From a bacterium (Candidatus Blackallbacteria) CG13_big_fil_rev_8_21_14_2_50_49_14 (lineage in GTDB: Bacteria > Cyanobacteriota > Sericytochromatia > UBA7694), in contig PFGG01000065.1 in NCBI GenBank assembly GCA_002783405.1, positions 186,001 to 250,000 of the forward strand: a DNA stretch of 64,000 nt. The letters are read 5' to 3'. Under the pieces are notes generated by a model that worked only from the letters and a program-made list of their open reading frames with translations, was not told the origin of the DNA and ran no database searches. Below, one piece after another: positions 28,110 through 37,605 of the stretch (position 1 is the first letter of the stretch; every line of letters begins with the position of its first letter). Both the position numbers and the translations under genes were made by a program.

Positions 28110-29141
28110 TTGGATTTTAAAGCCCTGCAATCTGTTCAAAATCAAACATCAGATCTGAGTCAAGTTCGTAGCCAACGTTCCGAAACCCTCTTGCACCAGG
28201 GCTTGGATCTGTTTGAAAAAGCAGAGCAGTCCCATTTTCAGGATCTTATCAGCCTGCAAAATGCCTGCGCAAAACTGATTGAAGCCATGAAACTGAATCG
28301 CGGGGATATTCGCAGTTACGCAGCCCTGGCCACGATCTTCTATATCCTTGAAGATCTGAGTATGGCCGCCCACTATATTCACAGCGCTTTGGGCATCGAT
28401 CCCAAGCATGCCATCATTCTTCAATTACAGGCCCTGGTTCAGGAAAAAGCTGAACGTCGACAAGAGGAACGCCCCCTCAAAAAAAATAGAACAGAAAGCA
28501 GAGATCCTGCTGCTAACAGAATCACTCTGCTCCAAGGCCCGTCAATCGGCAAGCTCTTTTCTCTCGAAATACACCCTGAAAGCGCTGATGAATTTGATCA
28601 GCTCTATGAAAATACAGAAAACAGTCTCTTTACCTGGATCAGAAATTTGATGCAAACCCCTTTTCCTGAGCTGGCCGCCCAAGACACAGATTTAGAAACT
28701 CAAAAATCAGCACTTGACGAAATCGAAACCCATTTGCAAAACTTTCAAAAAATCATTGAAATTTTGAATGAAGATTTGGAAACCCAGCCGCTGATCCAAA
28801 TTTCTCGCCCGATCGAAACTCTACGAAAACGCTACCAAAACCTGGTTCAAAACAGTGAGAGGATGCTGCAGTTGAAACATACGATTGAAGAAGAAATTCA
28901 ACTGCTGCAACAGGTCAGTGAAGAAGCCCAGACCATTGAAACAGAAGAAGACTTTTCCATTTTAGAAGAAAACCTGGAGGCCGTGATGGAAAACTACGCA
29001 GATTATGGGAGAAGACTGGATGAACTTCAGAAAAAAAGCCAAATTCCAGAATCTATTTTCGCTCAGTACAAACAATTAAATCAAAGCATTGAAAAATACC
29101 AAGATTTACTCGATGAGATCGCTGTACGTTTTCAAAAATAA
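28110..29141 (+). CDS. TPR/coiled-coil protein, TTG start
   Basis: 343 residues starting at TTG (28110) with AAAGGAC upstream; no ATG serves. The first ~110 residues hold two or three TPR-like helical pairs (HFQDLISLQNACAKLIEAMKLN, DIRSYAALATIFYILEDLSMAAHYIHSALGIDP). The rest is acidic, Glu/Gln-rich coiled coil. No signal or membrane segment. It precedes the 788-residue protein by 63 bp and may be a partner or chaperone-like factor for it, by context only. Confidence 0.68.
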   Translation: MDFKALQSVQNQTSDLSQVRSQRSETLLHQGLDLFEKAEQSHFQDLISLQNACAKLIEAMKLNRGDIRSYAALATIFYILEDLSMAAHYIHSALGIDPKHAIILQLQALVQEKAERRQEERPLKKNRTESRDPAANRITLLQGPSIGKLFSLEIHPESADEFDQLYENTENSLFTWIRNLMQTPFPELAAQDTDLETQKSALDEIETHLQNFQKIIEILNEDLETQPLIQISRPIETLRKRYQNLVQNSERMLQLKHTIEEEIQLLQQVSEEAQTIETEEDFSILEENLEAVMENYADYGRRLDELQKKSQIPESIFAQYKQLNQSIEKYQDLLDEIAVRFQK

Positions 29142-29204
29142 TGTTTTTTATTCAAAAGAAAATTATAATCAGAAAATCATCATCTGCAAGCTAGGAGAAC
29201 CACG

Positions 29205-31571
29205 ATGGATATTCGTTCAAAATCTTTAATTTCAACTCCCCCAGTGCCCCCCCCCACAGCCACTCCTACCACCACAACAACGGCCTCAACAGCCCCAACG
29301 ACAACCACAAAAGCCCCGACCTGGAAACAAAGCGAAACAGGCGAATGGGTCAAAACAGGCGCGACAGGACAGGCCATTGCCGCGCAAAAAAAATTGGAAG
29401 ACACTCCCAGCGTCATCGAAAAAGTGCGGGCTGCGGCAGAAAGCATTGATCCCAGCACCCTGGATGAAAATGCGACTCAAACCAAGGGCTTGATGAAAGC
29501 CATTCGCGAAAATACCCTGCCTGTTTTTGACCATAAATTGGTGGGCAAAACCAAGATGGACAGCAGTGTCACCACCGCCATTGCCTTGGCAAAAGCCAAA
29601 AACAGCCTGACCCCAGTCAAAATGGAAAGCGATCTCCCCAGCTTGAAAAAGGAACTGTACAGTAAAGAAATGCAACAGTTCAGTCTAGAAACAACGGTTG
29701 TGCCGACCACTCCCAAAGAAAAAGAAGATGTTGCGATTGTCAAACATGTGATCAACAGGGATATTCAAACCCTGAAGGCCCGCATCAGCAGCCGGGAAAT
29801 CCCCATGGCTCCCGTCCAAAAAGGCCATGAATTGCTGCGAAAACGCACTGTCGATCCCTTGGCCACTGAAAAGAGTCTGGCCGCCTTGCCCGGTTTAAGA
29901 CAGGAATTGACACATTTAGAAGGACGTCTGGATGAACGCGATAAATTGATCACCCAGGTCAAACAACTGCAGCAAAATCTCAGCAAAGCCAAAGAGGTTC
30001 TGGGCTCTGAAGCGGGTACTGAGATTCAGGATCAAATCAATACCCTGAAAAAAAGCATCGCTTCGATTGATCCTGAAAAAATCGGCACACGCATCGAAGA
30101 AATCGAAGCGCATATCCATTCTGCCGAGCACCAAACCACCTGGGAACGTGTCAAAACAACCCATATCAACCAAACAACTTCGGCCACCAAACTGAGTATG
30201 GTCATGGCCCTCGATGCCCGACTTTCAGAATTCAAAGAGGCCTCACGTCAAATCGGCAAAGAAATGGGAATTCAAGTAGTTTTTCCCGGTGATCCGCTGC
30301 CCCAGGAAAAAGATGCTTCCTATTTGAAAGTCACGATCTGCGGCAGCACAGAATTGTCTTCAGATATTGACGTGAATACCACGCCGATCAATCTGCCCAT
30401 AGGCACAGAAACAAAATTCATTATGAAATTCAATGCCCTCAGCCAAGCCACCCATGGGGACCAAACCGGCAATAAATACGATATCAATGTCTATAACTCG
30501 ATGAACAATAAATTCCCCAATGTGGATGCAGAATTGGCCCAAGGCGACGGAATCACGCCGGAACGCACCCGTGTACTTCCCCCTGATGCGCAAAAACTGG
30601 ATGATAAGAATGAGTCGATTATTTCGTATCTGCACATGCACCGCTTTATGTCAGGTTCGCAATTTGAGCAGTTTAAATCGGTTCATGCCGAAACCCTCAA
30701 AACCATTGTACCCGACAAAGCCGAAGCCCTAACCGGGCGTTTGGGAGCGGGCCAGAAAATCAGTGAAAGCAGCGCCCTGGCCGTCAAAGAAAAAATGCAG
30801 GAATTGCGTGAGAGCGGAAAATACGTTGGCAAAAATGACAAGGAACTTGAGCTGATTGCCAGCAATATTCTCTATGAAAAAGCTTCGGAGGTCGCGCATG
30901 AACTGACTGACAAAGCAAGCACTCCGCTTGATACCGTGGCAGCAGATCATGAAATGACCAAAGCACACTATTTTGCCAATGAGGCCGCCATGACCAGTGG
31001 GGTCTTGCGTGCAACGGTGGCCAAAGAGCAAATTGTACCTGGTATCAATGAAAAACGGGCCGAAAAAGATTTGGAACCCGTTGAAATGATTGACGTTTCC
31101 AGTGAAGAATACGCTTCAGCCGGGCGCGAAAATATTGGCAATGTCTTTAAAGAAATCAACCACCACAAAGAGGATCCTGCCCCGATGCAATTGGTAAGAG
31201 CCGCCAAATACTTTGGCCGTGCCAACCGCAATTATGAGGATCTGATCAGCAAAACCGGCATAACACTCAGCCCCGCCGCTACCGAGGCCCGTGCTTTCCT
31301 GCAGAAATTATCGGATGCAGAAGGCTATTCAGGCGAGAATAAAAAATTGGGGCTTCTGGCCTTGCGCAAAGACCAAATCGGAGGCGAGAATCCCATGAAA
31401 ATCAATGGGGGCGAAAGTGTAGATCAGGCCAAACTGCGCCATGCCACCGCCATTATGCAGCGGCATGGTTTGGGTGAATACGTCGAGAACCCCAGCGCCC
31501 TCCACGCCAAAATGATCGAAAGTTATGCGATCTTAGATGCCGAGCTCAGCGCACATATTTTGGAGCAATAA
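29205..31571 (+). CDS. large protein with putative Pol-beta-type nucleotidyltransferase motif
   Basis: 788 residues, no signal peptide. The N terminus (10-40) is Pro/Thr-rich, ~50-330 is helical with coiled coils, and the stretch around 365-430 reads VTICGSTELSSDIDV, then FIMKFNALSQ, then NKYDINVYNSMN. GS followed by DID and a later DIN on a strand is the pattern of the nucleotidyltransferase superfamily (two Asp plus a third), though the GS-to-DxD spacing of five residues is short. The rest is helical. The target is unknown; NTases of this kind may modify RNA, protein or small molecules. AGGAGAACC precedes the ATG. DUF1653 follows after 3 bp. Confidence 0.6.
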   Translation: MDIRSKSLISTPPVPPPTATPTTTTTASTAPTTTTKAPTWKQSETGEWVKTGATGQAIAAQKKLEDTPSVIEKVRAAAESIDPSTLDENATQTKGLMKAIRENTLPVFDHKLVGKTKMDSSVTTAIALAKAKNSLTPVKMESDLPSLKKELYSKEMQQFSLETTVVPTTPKEKEDVAIVKHVINRDIQTLKARISSREIPMAPVQKGHELLRKRTVDPLATEKSLAALPGLRQELTHLEGRLDERDKLITQVKQLQQNLSKAKEVLGSEAGTEIQDQINTLKKSIASIDPEKIGTRIEEIEAHIHSAEHQTTWERVKTTHINQTTSATKLSMVMALDARLSEFKEASRQIGKEMGIQVVFPGDPLPQEKDASYLKVTICGSTELSSDIDVNTTPINLPIGTETKFIMKFNALSQATHGDQTGNKYDINVYNSMNNKFPNVDAELAQGDGITPERTRVLPPDAQKLDDKNESIISYLHMHRFMSGSQFEQFKSVHAETLKTIVPDKAEALTGRLGAGQKISESSALAVKEKMQELRESGKYVGKNDKELELIASNILYEKASEVAHELTDKASTPLDTVAADHEMTKAHYFANEAAMTSGVLRATVAKEQIVPGINEKRAEKDLEPVEMIDVSSEEYASAGRENIGNVFKEINHHKEDPAPMQLVRAAKYFGRANRNYEDLISKTGITLSPAATEARAFLQKLSDAEGYSGENKKLGLLALRKDQIGGENPMKINGGESVDQAKLRHATAIMQRHGLGEYVENPSALHAKMIESYAILDAELSAHILEQ

Positions 31572-31574
31572 ACC

Positions 31575-31811
31575 ATGTCAGAACAACCTTTTTTAAAACC
31601 CGGAATTTATAAGCACTATAAGGGCCCCCGTTACGAGGTCATGGCCCTGGCCCGTCATTCTGAAACCGAAGAATGGATGGTGGTTTACCGCACCCTCTAC
31701 GGGGATTATGGCCTGTGGGTCAGACCGCTGAGCATGTTTACCGAAGAGGTCGAGATCGAGGGCAAAAATTTGCCCCGCTTTGCCTATCTGGGTGAAGCAG
31801 AAGAAAGCTGA
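31575..31811 (+). CDS. DUF1653 protein
   Basis: 78 residues with the full DUF1653 pattern: PGIYKHYKGPRYEV, ARHSETEEWMVVYRTLYGDYGLWVRPLSMF and a closing LPRFAYL. The family is widespread and of unknown function, probably a small beta protein. Its stop overlaps the next start by one base (TGATG). Confidence 0.92.
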   Translation: MSEQPFLKPGIYKHYKGPRYEVMALARHSETEEWMVVYRTLYGDYGLWVRPLSMFTEEVEIEGKNLPRFAYLGEAEES

Positions 31812-32704
31812 TGGCCTTAAAATTCAAAGCCCCCAAATTGCTGGGGGCCCTGTTTTTTTGCAGCCTGACACTGACATTTCCCGCTTTTGGAGCTTTATTT
31901 GCCATGAAAACCGCCGAAATTCATGTGCTCAGTCTGAATGTCTGGGGGCTACCGGCCCCACTGGGTACCGATCTGAAGCCCCGTATGGAGCGCATCGCCC
32001 GCGCCATACAGGACTATGATATTGTGCTGCTGCAAGAAACCTTCGACAAGAGTACCGATGCCATCGGTCTGGAAGCCCGTTTCCAGCATTGGTACCAGCA
32101 ACACAACCCCGGTTGGGGCAAAATCCGCAGTGGCCTGACCACCCTTTCGCGCTGGCCCATTCTCAAAACAGGCTTTAAGCCCTTCAAACGCTGTATTTTG
32201 CCCGATTGCCTGGCCCGCAAGGGCGTGCTCTTTACCCGAATTCAGCACCCTGAACTGGGGCCGATTGATGTCTACAATACCCATTACCAATCCATGCAAA
32301 AGCCAGAAGCCCAGCGTGTCAGACGCGAAGACCAAAACGCCGTGCTTGCAGAATTTGTTTTTGAAAACAACCAGTATTACCCCACCCTGATGGGAGGAGA
32401 TTTCAATCTCTACCCCGATTTAGAGGAATATCAGGATCTGATGAAACGCTTGCCGGCGATGGACAGTTTTCGTGAAATTCACCCCGAGCACAGTGGCTTT
32501 ACCGTCCACCACGATGCCAATCCCCAGGCCAAAATGCGCTCGCAGCGGATTGACTATATTTTTGTACTCAAAAACGAGCTGATCAGCGCCCAGGTGCTCG
32601 ATTCCCAATTGCGTTTTACGGAACCGGTCGCAGGCTATATGCTCTCGGATCATTTTGGGGTTTCCAGCCGGATTCGGCTGAGTACACCGCAATTAAGCGA
32701 TTAA
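31811..32704 (+). CDS. endonuclease/exonuclease/phosphatase family protein, sphingomyelinase-like
   Basis: 297 residues with an N-terminal hydrophobic export signal (about 8-30). The EEP catalytic blocks are present: VLSLNVWGLP, VLLQETF, NTHYQS, GGDFNLYP, SQRIDYIFV and LSDHFGVSSRI. This set fits the neutral sphingomyelinase/phosphodiesterase branch. The enzyme is probably periplasmic or secreted and cleaves phosphodiester bonds with Mg2+. The substrate may be a lipid or a nucleic acid. Its end overlaps the end of lepB on the other strand by 4 bp. Confidence 0.83.
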   Translation: MALKFKAPKLLGALFFCSLTLTFPAFGALFAMKTAEIHVLSLNVWGLPAPLGTDLKPRMERIARAIQDYDIVLLQETFDKSTDAIGLEARFQHWYQQHNPGWGKIRSGLTTLSRWPILKTGFKPFKRCILPDCLARKGVLFTRIQHPELGPIDVYNTHYQSMQKPEAQRVRREDQNAVLAEFVFENNQYYPTLMGGDFNLYPDLEEYQDLMKRLPAMDSFREIHPEHSGFTVHHDANPQAKMRSQRIDYIFVLKNELISAQVLDSQLRFTEPVAGYMLSDHFGVSSRIRLSTPQLSD

Positions 32705-33270
32705 CCTGGAAAACCACTGCGCTGCAGGGGCCAAAAACGAAAGACGGCCTTGCCGCGCACTTTTTCAAGCGGCAGAGTTCCCCAGAGATGGCTGTCCCAG
32801 CTGTTGTTGCGGTTATCGCCCATTACAAAAATCTGGCCGGGGGGAACCGTCAGCTCAGCCATTTCATAGGCCGGGGTTTCAGGCTGATAGGCCGATTCAT
32901 CCAGCGGCTGCCGGTTGATCCACACCTTTCCGCCCTTCACAGCCACCCGCTCACCGGGCAAGCCGATCACCCGCTTAATCAGCGGGGGGGTTTGGCTATA
33001 CCCCTGCCAACGGGCAAATTTTTGCCAAAGGTTTTCTGAGGCCAAAGATTGGGTCGGGTGCTCAAAGACCACGATTTCCCCTCTTTTGGGAGCCCCCAGC
33101 AAAGGGCTGAGTTTTTCAATCAGAAGCCGATCCTGCAATTGCAGCGTAGGCTCCATGGAGCCCGAAGGAATATAACGGGGTTCGGCCACGGCTCCTCGGG
33201 TCATCAGCACCAGAAAAACAGGCACCAGCAGCGAGGTCGAAACTTCTTTTAAACGTTGGGATAGAGACAT
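32701..33270 (-). CDS. lepB: signal peptidase I
   Basis: 189 residues. One N-terminal membrane anchor (about 8-28) is followed by the catalytic Ser38 in IPSGSMEPTL and the catalytic Lys99 in IKRVIGLPGE. The GDNRNNSWDSH box and a closing RGKAVFRFWP complete the S26 family pattern. It cleaves Sec/Tat signal peptides at the outer face of the inner membrane. The gene is monocistronic and divergent from the hexosaminidase gene. Confidence 0.95.
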   Translation of the reverse strand: MSLSQRLKEVSTSLLVPVFLVLMTRGAVAEPRYIPSGSMEPTLQLQDRLLIEKLSPLLGAPKRGEIVVFEHPTQSLASENLWQKFARWQGYSQTPPLIKRVIGLPGERVAVKGGKVWINRQPLDESAYQPETPAYEMAELTVPPGQIFVMGDNRNNSWDSHLWGTLPLEKVRGKAVFRFWPLQRSGFPG

Positions 33271-33394
33271 GGATTTTCCTCCTGAAGATACGCTTAAGAC
33301 ACCCCCGCTTGAAAAAGTGTTCAGATGCGCACAGAAAAAACCTCCTTCGGCTGTTAAAATCTAAAGCAGCGCATCGTTTTGGAGAGAAAAAGAG

Positions 33395-35287
33395 ATGAGT
33401 TACCCCCCGGTTTTGCTTCCTGCCCCGCGGCATATCCACTTACAAAAAGGGCATTGCAAACTCAAACCCGATTTAAAAATTCTGCTCGACCACAGGGGGC
33501 CAGACCTGACAGATTTGGGGCTGCTGGCCCAAACCCTGCTGCGAGAAACCGCAGGGCTGAACTGGGCGCTGAGTGCTTCACCACTCTTACCGCCACGCGA
33601 CCAAGGCTTGCGTCTGGCCATCAATTCTCACTTACCAGGCCAGGAAGCTTACCAATTGCAGATCTATACCCGCGTGATTGAATTGGAAGCCTCTGACTTG
33701 GCTGGGCTGTTTTACGGCCTGATGACCCTCAAACAACTCTTCAGGCAATATCCCCCTGATGGCCTGCCCTGCCTGCTGATCCGCGACTGGCCAGATTTTC
33801 GCCATCGCGGCCTGATGCTGGATATCAGCCGTGATAAAGTGCCCACCCAAGCCACCCTCTTTCAGATCATTGATCAGATGGCAGAACTGAAACTCAACCA
33901 GCTTCAGCTCTATACAGAACATACCTTTGCCTATACCGGCCATGAAATCGTCTGGAAAAATGCTTCGGCTTTGACAGGCGAAGAAATTCTGCATCTGGAT
34001 CGCTATTGCCGGGAGCGCTTTATTGAACTGGTGCCCAATCAGAATTCCTTCGGGCACCTGACCCGCTGGCTCAAACATGCCCCTTACCGCCATCTGGCAG
34101 AAGTTCCTGAAACCGGATATGAGGATCCCCTTCAGGAACGCCAGATCCAAGAGCCCTTCAGTCTCTGCCCCCTTGACCCCAAAGCCCTGGAGCTGGTTTC
34201 GGGCTGGTACCAGGAATTGCTGCCCCATTTTCACAGCCGACAGTTCAATATTGGCTGTGACGAGACCTTTGATTTGGGACAGGGCCGCAGCAAGGAGGCC
34301 TGTCAAAAACAAGGCACAGGCAGGGTTTATCTCGATTTTCTCAGCAAACTCCATGCGCTGGTCAGCCAAGAGGGATCTGTCCCTCAATTTTGGGGGGATA
34401 TCGTGCTCAACCACCCCGCCCTGATTCCCGAAATTCCACGCCCGGCAATTGCCTTGAATTGGGGCTATGAAGCCGATCATCCCTTTGAATCCGAAGCCGC
34501 TGCTTTTGCGAAAGCAGGCATTCCCTTTTATGTCTGCCCTGGAACCTCCAGTTGGAACGCCCTGGCGGGTCGCATTGAAAATGCCCTGAAAAATTTGCGC
34601 AACGCCGCCGAACAAGGCCTTCAACACCAGGCCATCGGCTATTTAATTACCGATTGGGGTGACAATGGCCATTGGCAGCCCTGGGCCGTTTCACTGCTGC
34701 CCCTGGCCTACGGCGCAGGCTTGGCCTGGCAGGTGCATCAGAACAAAGCGGGAGATCTCTGCAAAGCAAGCAATTTGCATCTTTTCAGAGACCCCGATGG
34801 CCATTTGGCCCAAGTGGCACAAGACCTGGGCAATACCTACCTCAAACCCGAAATACTGCTCAGCAATCAATCCCTGCTCTTTTATCTGCTTCAAAACCCG
34901 GAAGAACCCTTGGGCTCCGGCAAAAGTGAAGGGCTCAGCCTGGAAAATCTTAAACTGACCAAACAATGGCTGGATCAGCTCTCAAACCGTCAGGAAAAAC
35001 TGCAAAGCCAGCGTCACGATGGCGGCCTCTTGCTCGATGAGTTCCGCTGGGTTACCCAGATGCTCTTGCATGCCTGCCGCTTGGCTTTGGTCAGACTGCA
35101 AACGGGAGCCGAAACGATTCCTGAACTGCCTGAAGATATTCGCAAATCGCTGGCAGAAAATTGGAAAAGCCTTGCCAAAGATTTTCAGCGCCTCTGGCTG
35201 GCCCGCAACCGCAGCGGCGGGCTCAGTGACAGTCTGGTACGCATGCAAAAACTCTTGCAACTCTACGAAACCAGCGCAACACGTTAA
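33395..35287 (+). CDS. GH20 beta-N-acetylhexosaminidase-like glycosidase
   Basis: 630 residues. An N-terminal alpha/beta domain (about 1-130) precedes the GH20 barrel: FRHRGLMLDISRDKVPT, LYTEHTFAY, ELVPNQNSFGH and the catalytic pair Asp289-Glu290 in NIGCDETFDLG. Further blocks are VPQFWGDIVLNHP and YLITDWGDNGHWQP. GH20 enzymes release terminal N-acetylhexosamines with substrate assistance. There is no signal peptide, so it may act on cytosolic cell-wall or chitin fragments. Confidence 0.88.
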   Translation: MSYPPVLLPAPRHIHLQKGHCKLKPDLKILLDHRGPDLTDLGLLAQTLLRETAGLNWALSASPLLPPRDQGLRLAINSHLPGQEAYQLQIYTRVIELEASDLAGLFYGLMTLKQLFRQYPPDGLPCLLIRDWPDFRHRGLMLDISRDKVPTQATLFQIIDQMAELKLNQLQLYTEHTFAYTGHEIVWKNASALTGEEILHLDRYCRERFIELVPNQNSFGHLTRWLKHAPYRHLAEVPETGYEDPLQERQIQEPFSLCPLDPKALELVSGWYQELLPHFHSRQFNIGCDETFDLGQGRSKEACQKQGTGRVYLDFLSKLHALVSQEGSVPQFWGDIVLNHPALIPEIPRPAIALNWGYEADHPFESEAAAFAKAGIPFYVCPGTSSWNALAGRIENALKNLRNAAEQGLQHQAIGYLITDWGDNGHWQPWAVSLLPLAYGAGLAWQVHQNKAGDLCKASNLHLFRDPDGHLAQVAQDLGNTYLKPEILLSNQSLLFYLLQNPEEPLGSGKSEGLSLENLKLTKQWLDQLSNRQEKLQSQRHDGGLLLDEFRWVTQMLLHACRLALVRLQTGAETIPELPEDIRKSLAENWKSLAKDFQRLWLARNRSGGLSDSLVRMQKLLQLYETSATR

Positions 35288-35291
35288 AAAT

Positions 35292-35987
35292 TTATTTTGA
35301 GGGAGCGCAAATCTGTTTTTTTGATTTTGCAGGCAGGGAGTAAAGGCGTTTAAGTGTTGCAATATCCCGAGCAGAAATATTGCGTTGATCCAGCACAGTT
35401 GCTAAAAACAAATTGCCTCCCCCCATAACATCGTTTCCATCATTGCTGTGAATCAAACCCAAGGCATGCCCCATTTCATGAATCGCAAGATCACGAATTT
35501 CTTGAAAATTCAAGGCAACGGGTTCTGAAGAGAATTGTGCTGAACCTGGATGGGTAAATAAAGCCAGATGCAATTTACTCCAATGCCTGAGCTTACCCTT
35601 GGGAGTACGATAGGGTTCAGGGAAAAAAGCCTCTCCCCACCGCCCTTGATTATCACGAAAAAGTTGTTCAAACCAGACAACCTGAATACTGGCCTTTTGG
35701 GGACTGTCCACAAACTGAAAGCGAATATAAGGCCAAGCCTGATGCCAACTTTCCAAGGCTTTCATAACGGCTCTGACTGGCATTTCACGATCAGCCAATG
35801 AAATCGAAGCATCAGGATAAGGCAAATAAACGCGCAGAGGAAACTCTTTGGGAGACCATCGGTGTTTAAGAAAAAAATCCGTCTCATGGTTTTCTGCGCA
35901 AAGATAATCAGCTACCAAAGCCTGAAGCGGCAAAGGAAACCAAAGCAAAAAAAAGCTAAGCAGAAGCGGTTTCAATACAGTAGACAT
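35292..35987 (-). CDS. matrixin-like zinc metalloprotease, exported
   Basis: 231 residues with a signal peptide (about 1-25). The zinc site is complete: His170-Glu171-x2-His174-x5-His180 (HEMGHALGLIH) and the Met-turn Met188 (NDVMGG), as in the M10 metzincins. A Cys30 is present but no cysteine-switch propeptide. The N-terminal half contains strands of the catalytic domain (FPLRVYLPYPDA, ASIQVVWFEQLF). It is probably a small secreted or periplasmic protease. It converges on the GH20 gene with a 4-bp gap. Confidence 0.85.
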   Translation of the reverse strand: MSTVLKPLLLSFFLLWFPLPLQALVADYLCAENHETDFFLKHRWSPKEFPLRVYLPYPDASISLADREMPVRAVMKALESWHQAWPYIRFQFVDSPQKASIQVVWFEQLFRDNQGRWGEAFFPEPYRTPKGKLRHWSKLHLALFTHPGSAQFSSEPVALNFQEIRDLAIHEMGHALGLIHSNDGNDVMGGGNLFLATVLDQRNISARDIATLKRLYSLPAKSKKQICAPSK

Positions 35988-36136
35988 ATCTCTAGGATAA
36001 TAGAAAAATACTCAAACCTAAATAGAGAAATACACAAAAGCGATAGAGTCCTGTAAACAAGCCATTTCAGATCTAAAAATGGCTTTAGAATACAGTGGAA
36101 AAGATTAACTACTTCTGATCTGGAACAGGGATCATG

Positions 36137-36142
36137 TATAAT
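36137..36142 (+). promoter_or_regulatory. -10 box of the tRNA-Leu promoter
   Basis: A perfect TATAAT ends 13 bases before the mature tRNA 5' end. The -35 region is weak and not assigned. Confidence 0.55.
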
Positions 36143-36155
36143 GACTCCTGTTCAT

Positions 36156-36239
36156 GCCGGTGTGGCGAAATGGCAGACGCAGCTGACTCAAAATCAGCCG
36201 GGATACTCTCCCGTGTCGGTTCGACTCCGACCACCGGCA
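36156..36239 (+). tRNA. tRNA-Leu (anticodon CAA)
   Basis: 84 nt. The acceptor stem pairs GCCGGTG with CACCGGC, with discriminator A at 36239. The anticodon arm is GCTGA-CTCAAAA-TCAGC, giving CAA, which reads UUG. A long class II variable arm (GGGATACTCTCCC region) and a T arm with GGTTCGACTCC are present. The 3' CCA is not encoded. It is a single gene, not in an array. Confidence 0.97.
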
Positions 36240-36262
36240 TTTTTTCATGTCTATTTTTAAAA

Positions 36263-37078
36263 TTAAAACCCCGGCAATCGGCAATTGGACAAAGTAGGAA
36301 CCCGTCGGCGCACTGTTTCTAAATAATTCAAATCCAAAGTGGCCAGAATCACGCCTTCACAATCAGAGGCCTGGGCAATGACCTGCCCCCAAGGGTCAAC
36401 AATCATACTGCGGCCATAGCCCTCTACTCCCGTGGCCGAATGCCCCAGACAGTTGGGCGCGACTACGTAGCATTGGGATTCAATCGCACGGGCCCGCAAA
36501 AGCACTTCCCAGTGATCTCTGCCTGTTTTCATTAAAAAAGCCGAGGGCACAGCCAAAAGTTTGGCTCCCATCCGGGCCAAGCCACGGTAGACCTCAGGAA
36601 AACGCAGATCGAAACAGATCGAGAGCCCCATTTTCAGCCAAGGCATCTCAACACAGACCAATTCCGAACCCGGCTGTTGATAATCGGCTTCAGACAATTC
36701 TTTGCCGGTTTCATTGTGAATTTCAAAGAGATGAATTTTGCGGTATTTGGCGACGATCTCACCGGCAGGGTTAAAGACCAGGCTGGTATTGAAAACTTTT
36801 TCAGAATCTGCAACCCGCTCAAAAATACTGCCCGCCAAAAGCCAGATGCGCAAATCACGGGCCAAAGCCCCCAATCGCTCAGTCAAGGGGCCAGGAACAG
36901 GAGAAGCGAAAAGATGCTCAGCATCGTGCTTACCGCGATAAATAAAAGCCTCGGGCAAACAGACCAATTGGGCCCCCTGGGCAGCGGCCTGCTCTAAAAG
37001 AGCTGCTGTTTTGTTTAAATTGGCCTCGGGATCAGAGCTTGGGGAAAGCTGAACAGCCGCAACACGCAAAGCTGTCAA
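36263..37078 (-). CDS. carbon-nitrogen hydrolase (Nit1/Nit2-like amidase)
   Basis: 271 residues with the nitrilase-superfamily triad Glu43 (CLPEAF), Lys114 (KYRKIHLFEI) and Cys155 (LSICFDLRFPE). The DLRFPEVYRGLARMGAKLLAVPSAF run is typical of deaminated-glutathione/omega-amidases. It is probably a cytosolic metabolite-repair amidase. Its start overlaps the end of the adenosine-specific kinase gene by 4 bp, so the two are co-translated. Confidence 0.88.
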   Translation of the reverse strand: MTALRVAAVQLSPSSDPEANLNKTAALLEQAAAQGAQLVCLPEAFIYRGKHDAEHLFASPVPGPLTERLGALARDLRIWLLAGSIFERVADSEKVFNTSLVFNPAGEIVAKYRKIHLFEIHNETGKELSEADYQQPGSELVCVEMPWLKMGLSICFDLRFPEVYRGLARMGAKLLAVPSAFLMKTGRDHWEVLLRARAIESQCYVVAPNCLGHSATGVEGYGRSMIVDPWGQVIAQASDCEGVILATLDLNYLETVRRRVPTLSNCRLPGF

Positions 37079-37563
37079 CGTTTATAGCCCAGGTTTTTCA
37101 GATAGCGGATCCGGGCTTCTGCATCACTGGTGGCTTCAACGCCCCGTGGAGGAAAGCCATCAATTACCCCAATCACACCCCGTCCCTGCTCTGTTTCAGC
37201 CACAATGGCCTGAAGCGGGTTGGCGCTGGCGGCATAAATCGTACAGACTTCGGGAATCAGCTTGATGGTATTGAGCAGATTGATCGGATAGGCTTCACGC
37301 ATGGTCACGATAAAACAATGACTTGCGCCGAGTTTCAGCAGATTTTTAACGGCCACGTCTTTCAGTTCAGCATCATTGCCATCAGAACGAATCAGACAAG
37401 CCCCTGAAGCTTCAGCAAAAGCCACCCCAAAACGGATATGGGGACTGGTATTCATACAGGCTTCATAGAGATTTTCAAGGGTCTTGATAAAGTGACTCTG
37501 ACCAATGATCAGATTGACATCTTCAGGTTTTTCGATGCGAACGGCTTTCAATTCTACAGCCAT
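37075..37563 (-). CDS. adenosine-specific kinase family protein (DUF355)
   Basis: 162 residues that fit the DUF355/adenosine-specific kinase family throughout: VRIEKPEDVNLIIGQSHFIKTLENLYE, GVAFAEASGACLIRSDGNDAEL, CTIYAASANPLQAIVAET and RGVIGVIDGFPPRG. Work on an archaeal member gave the name; the in vivo role is not settled. It is coupled to the nitrilase gene. Confidence 0.88.
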   Translation of the reverse strand: MAVELKAVRIEKPEDVNLIIGQSHFIKTLENLYEACMNTSPHIRFGVAFAEASGACLIRSDGNDAELKDVAVKNLLKLGASHCFIVTMREAYPINLLNTIKLIPEVCTIYAASANPLQAIVAETEQGRGVIGVIDGFPPRGVEATSDAEARIRYLKNLGYKR

Positions 37564-37605
37564 AATGAGTTCCCTATCTGCATAATGAGGTTTAATGTAT
37601 TGTAT

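Noticed and set aside
36134..36322. Small open frame over the tRNA region
   Set aside because: It is the frame produced by reading through tRNA-Leu; the tRNA explains the sequence.
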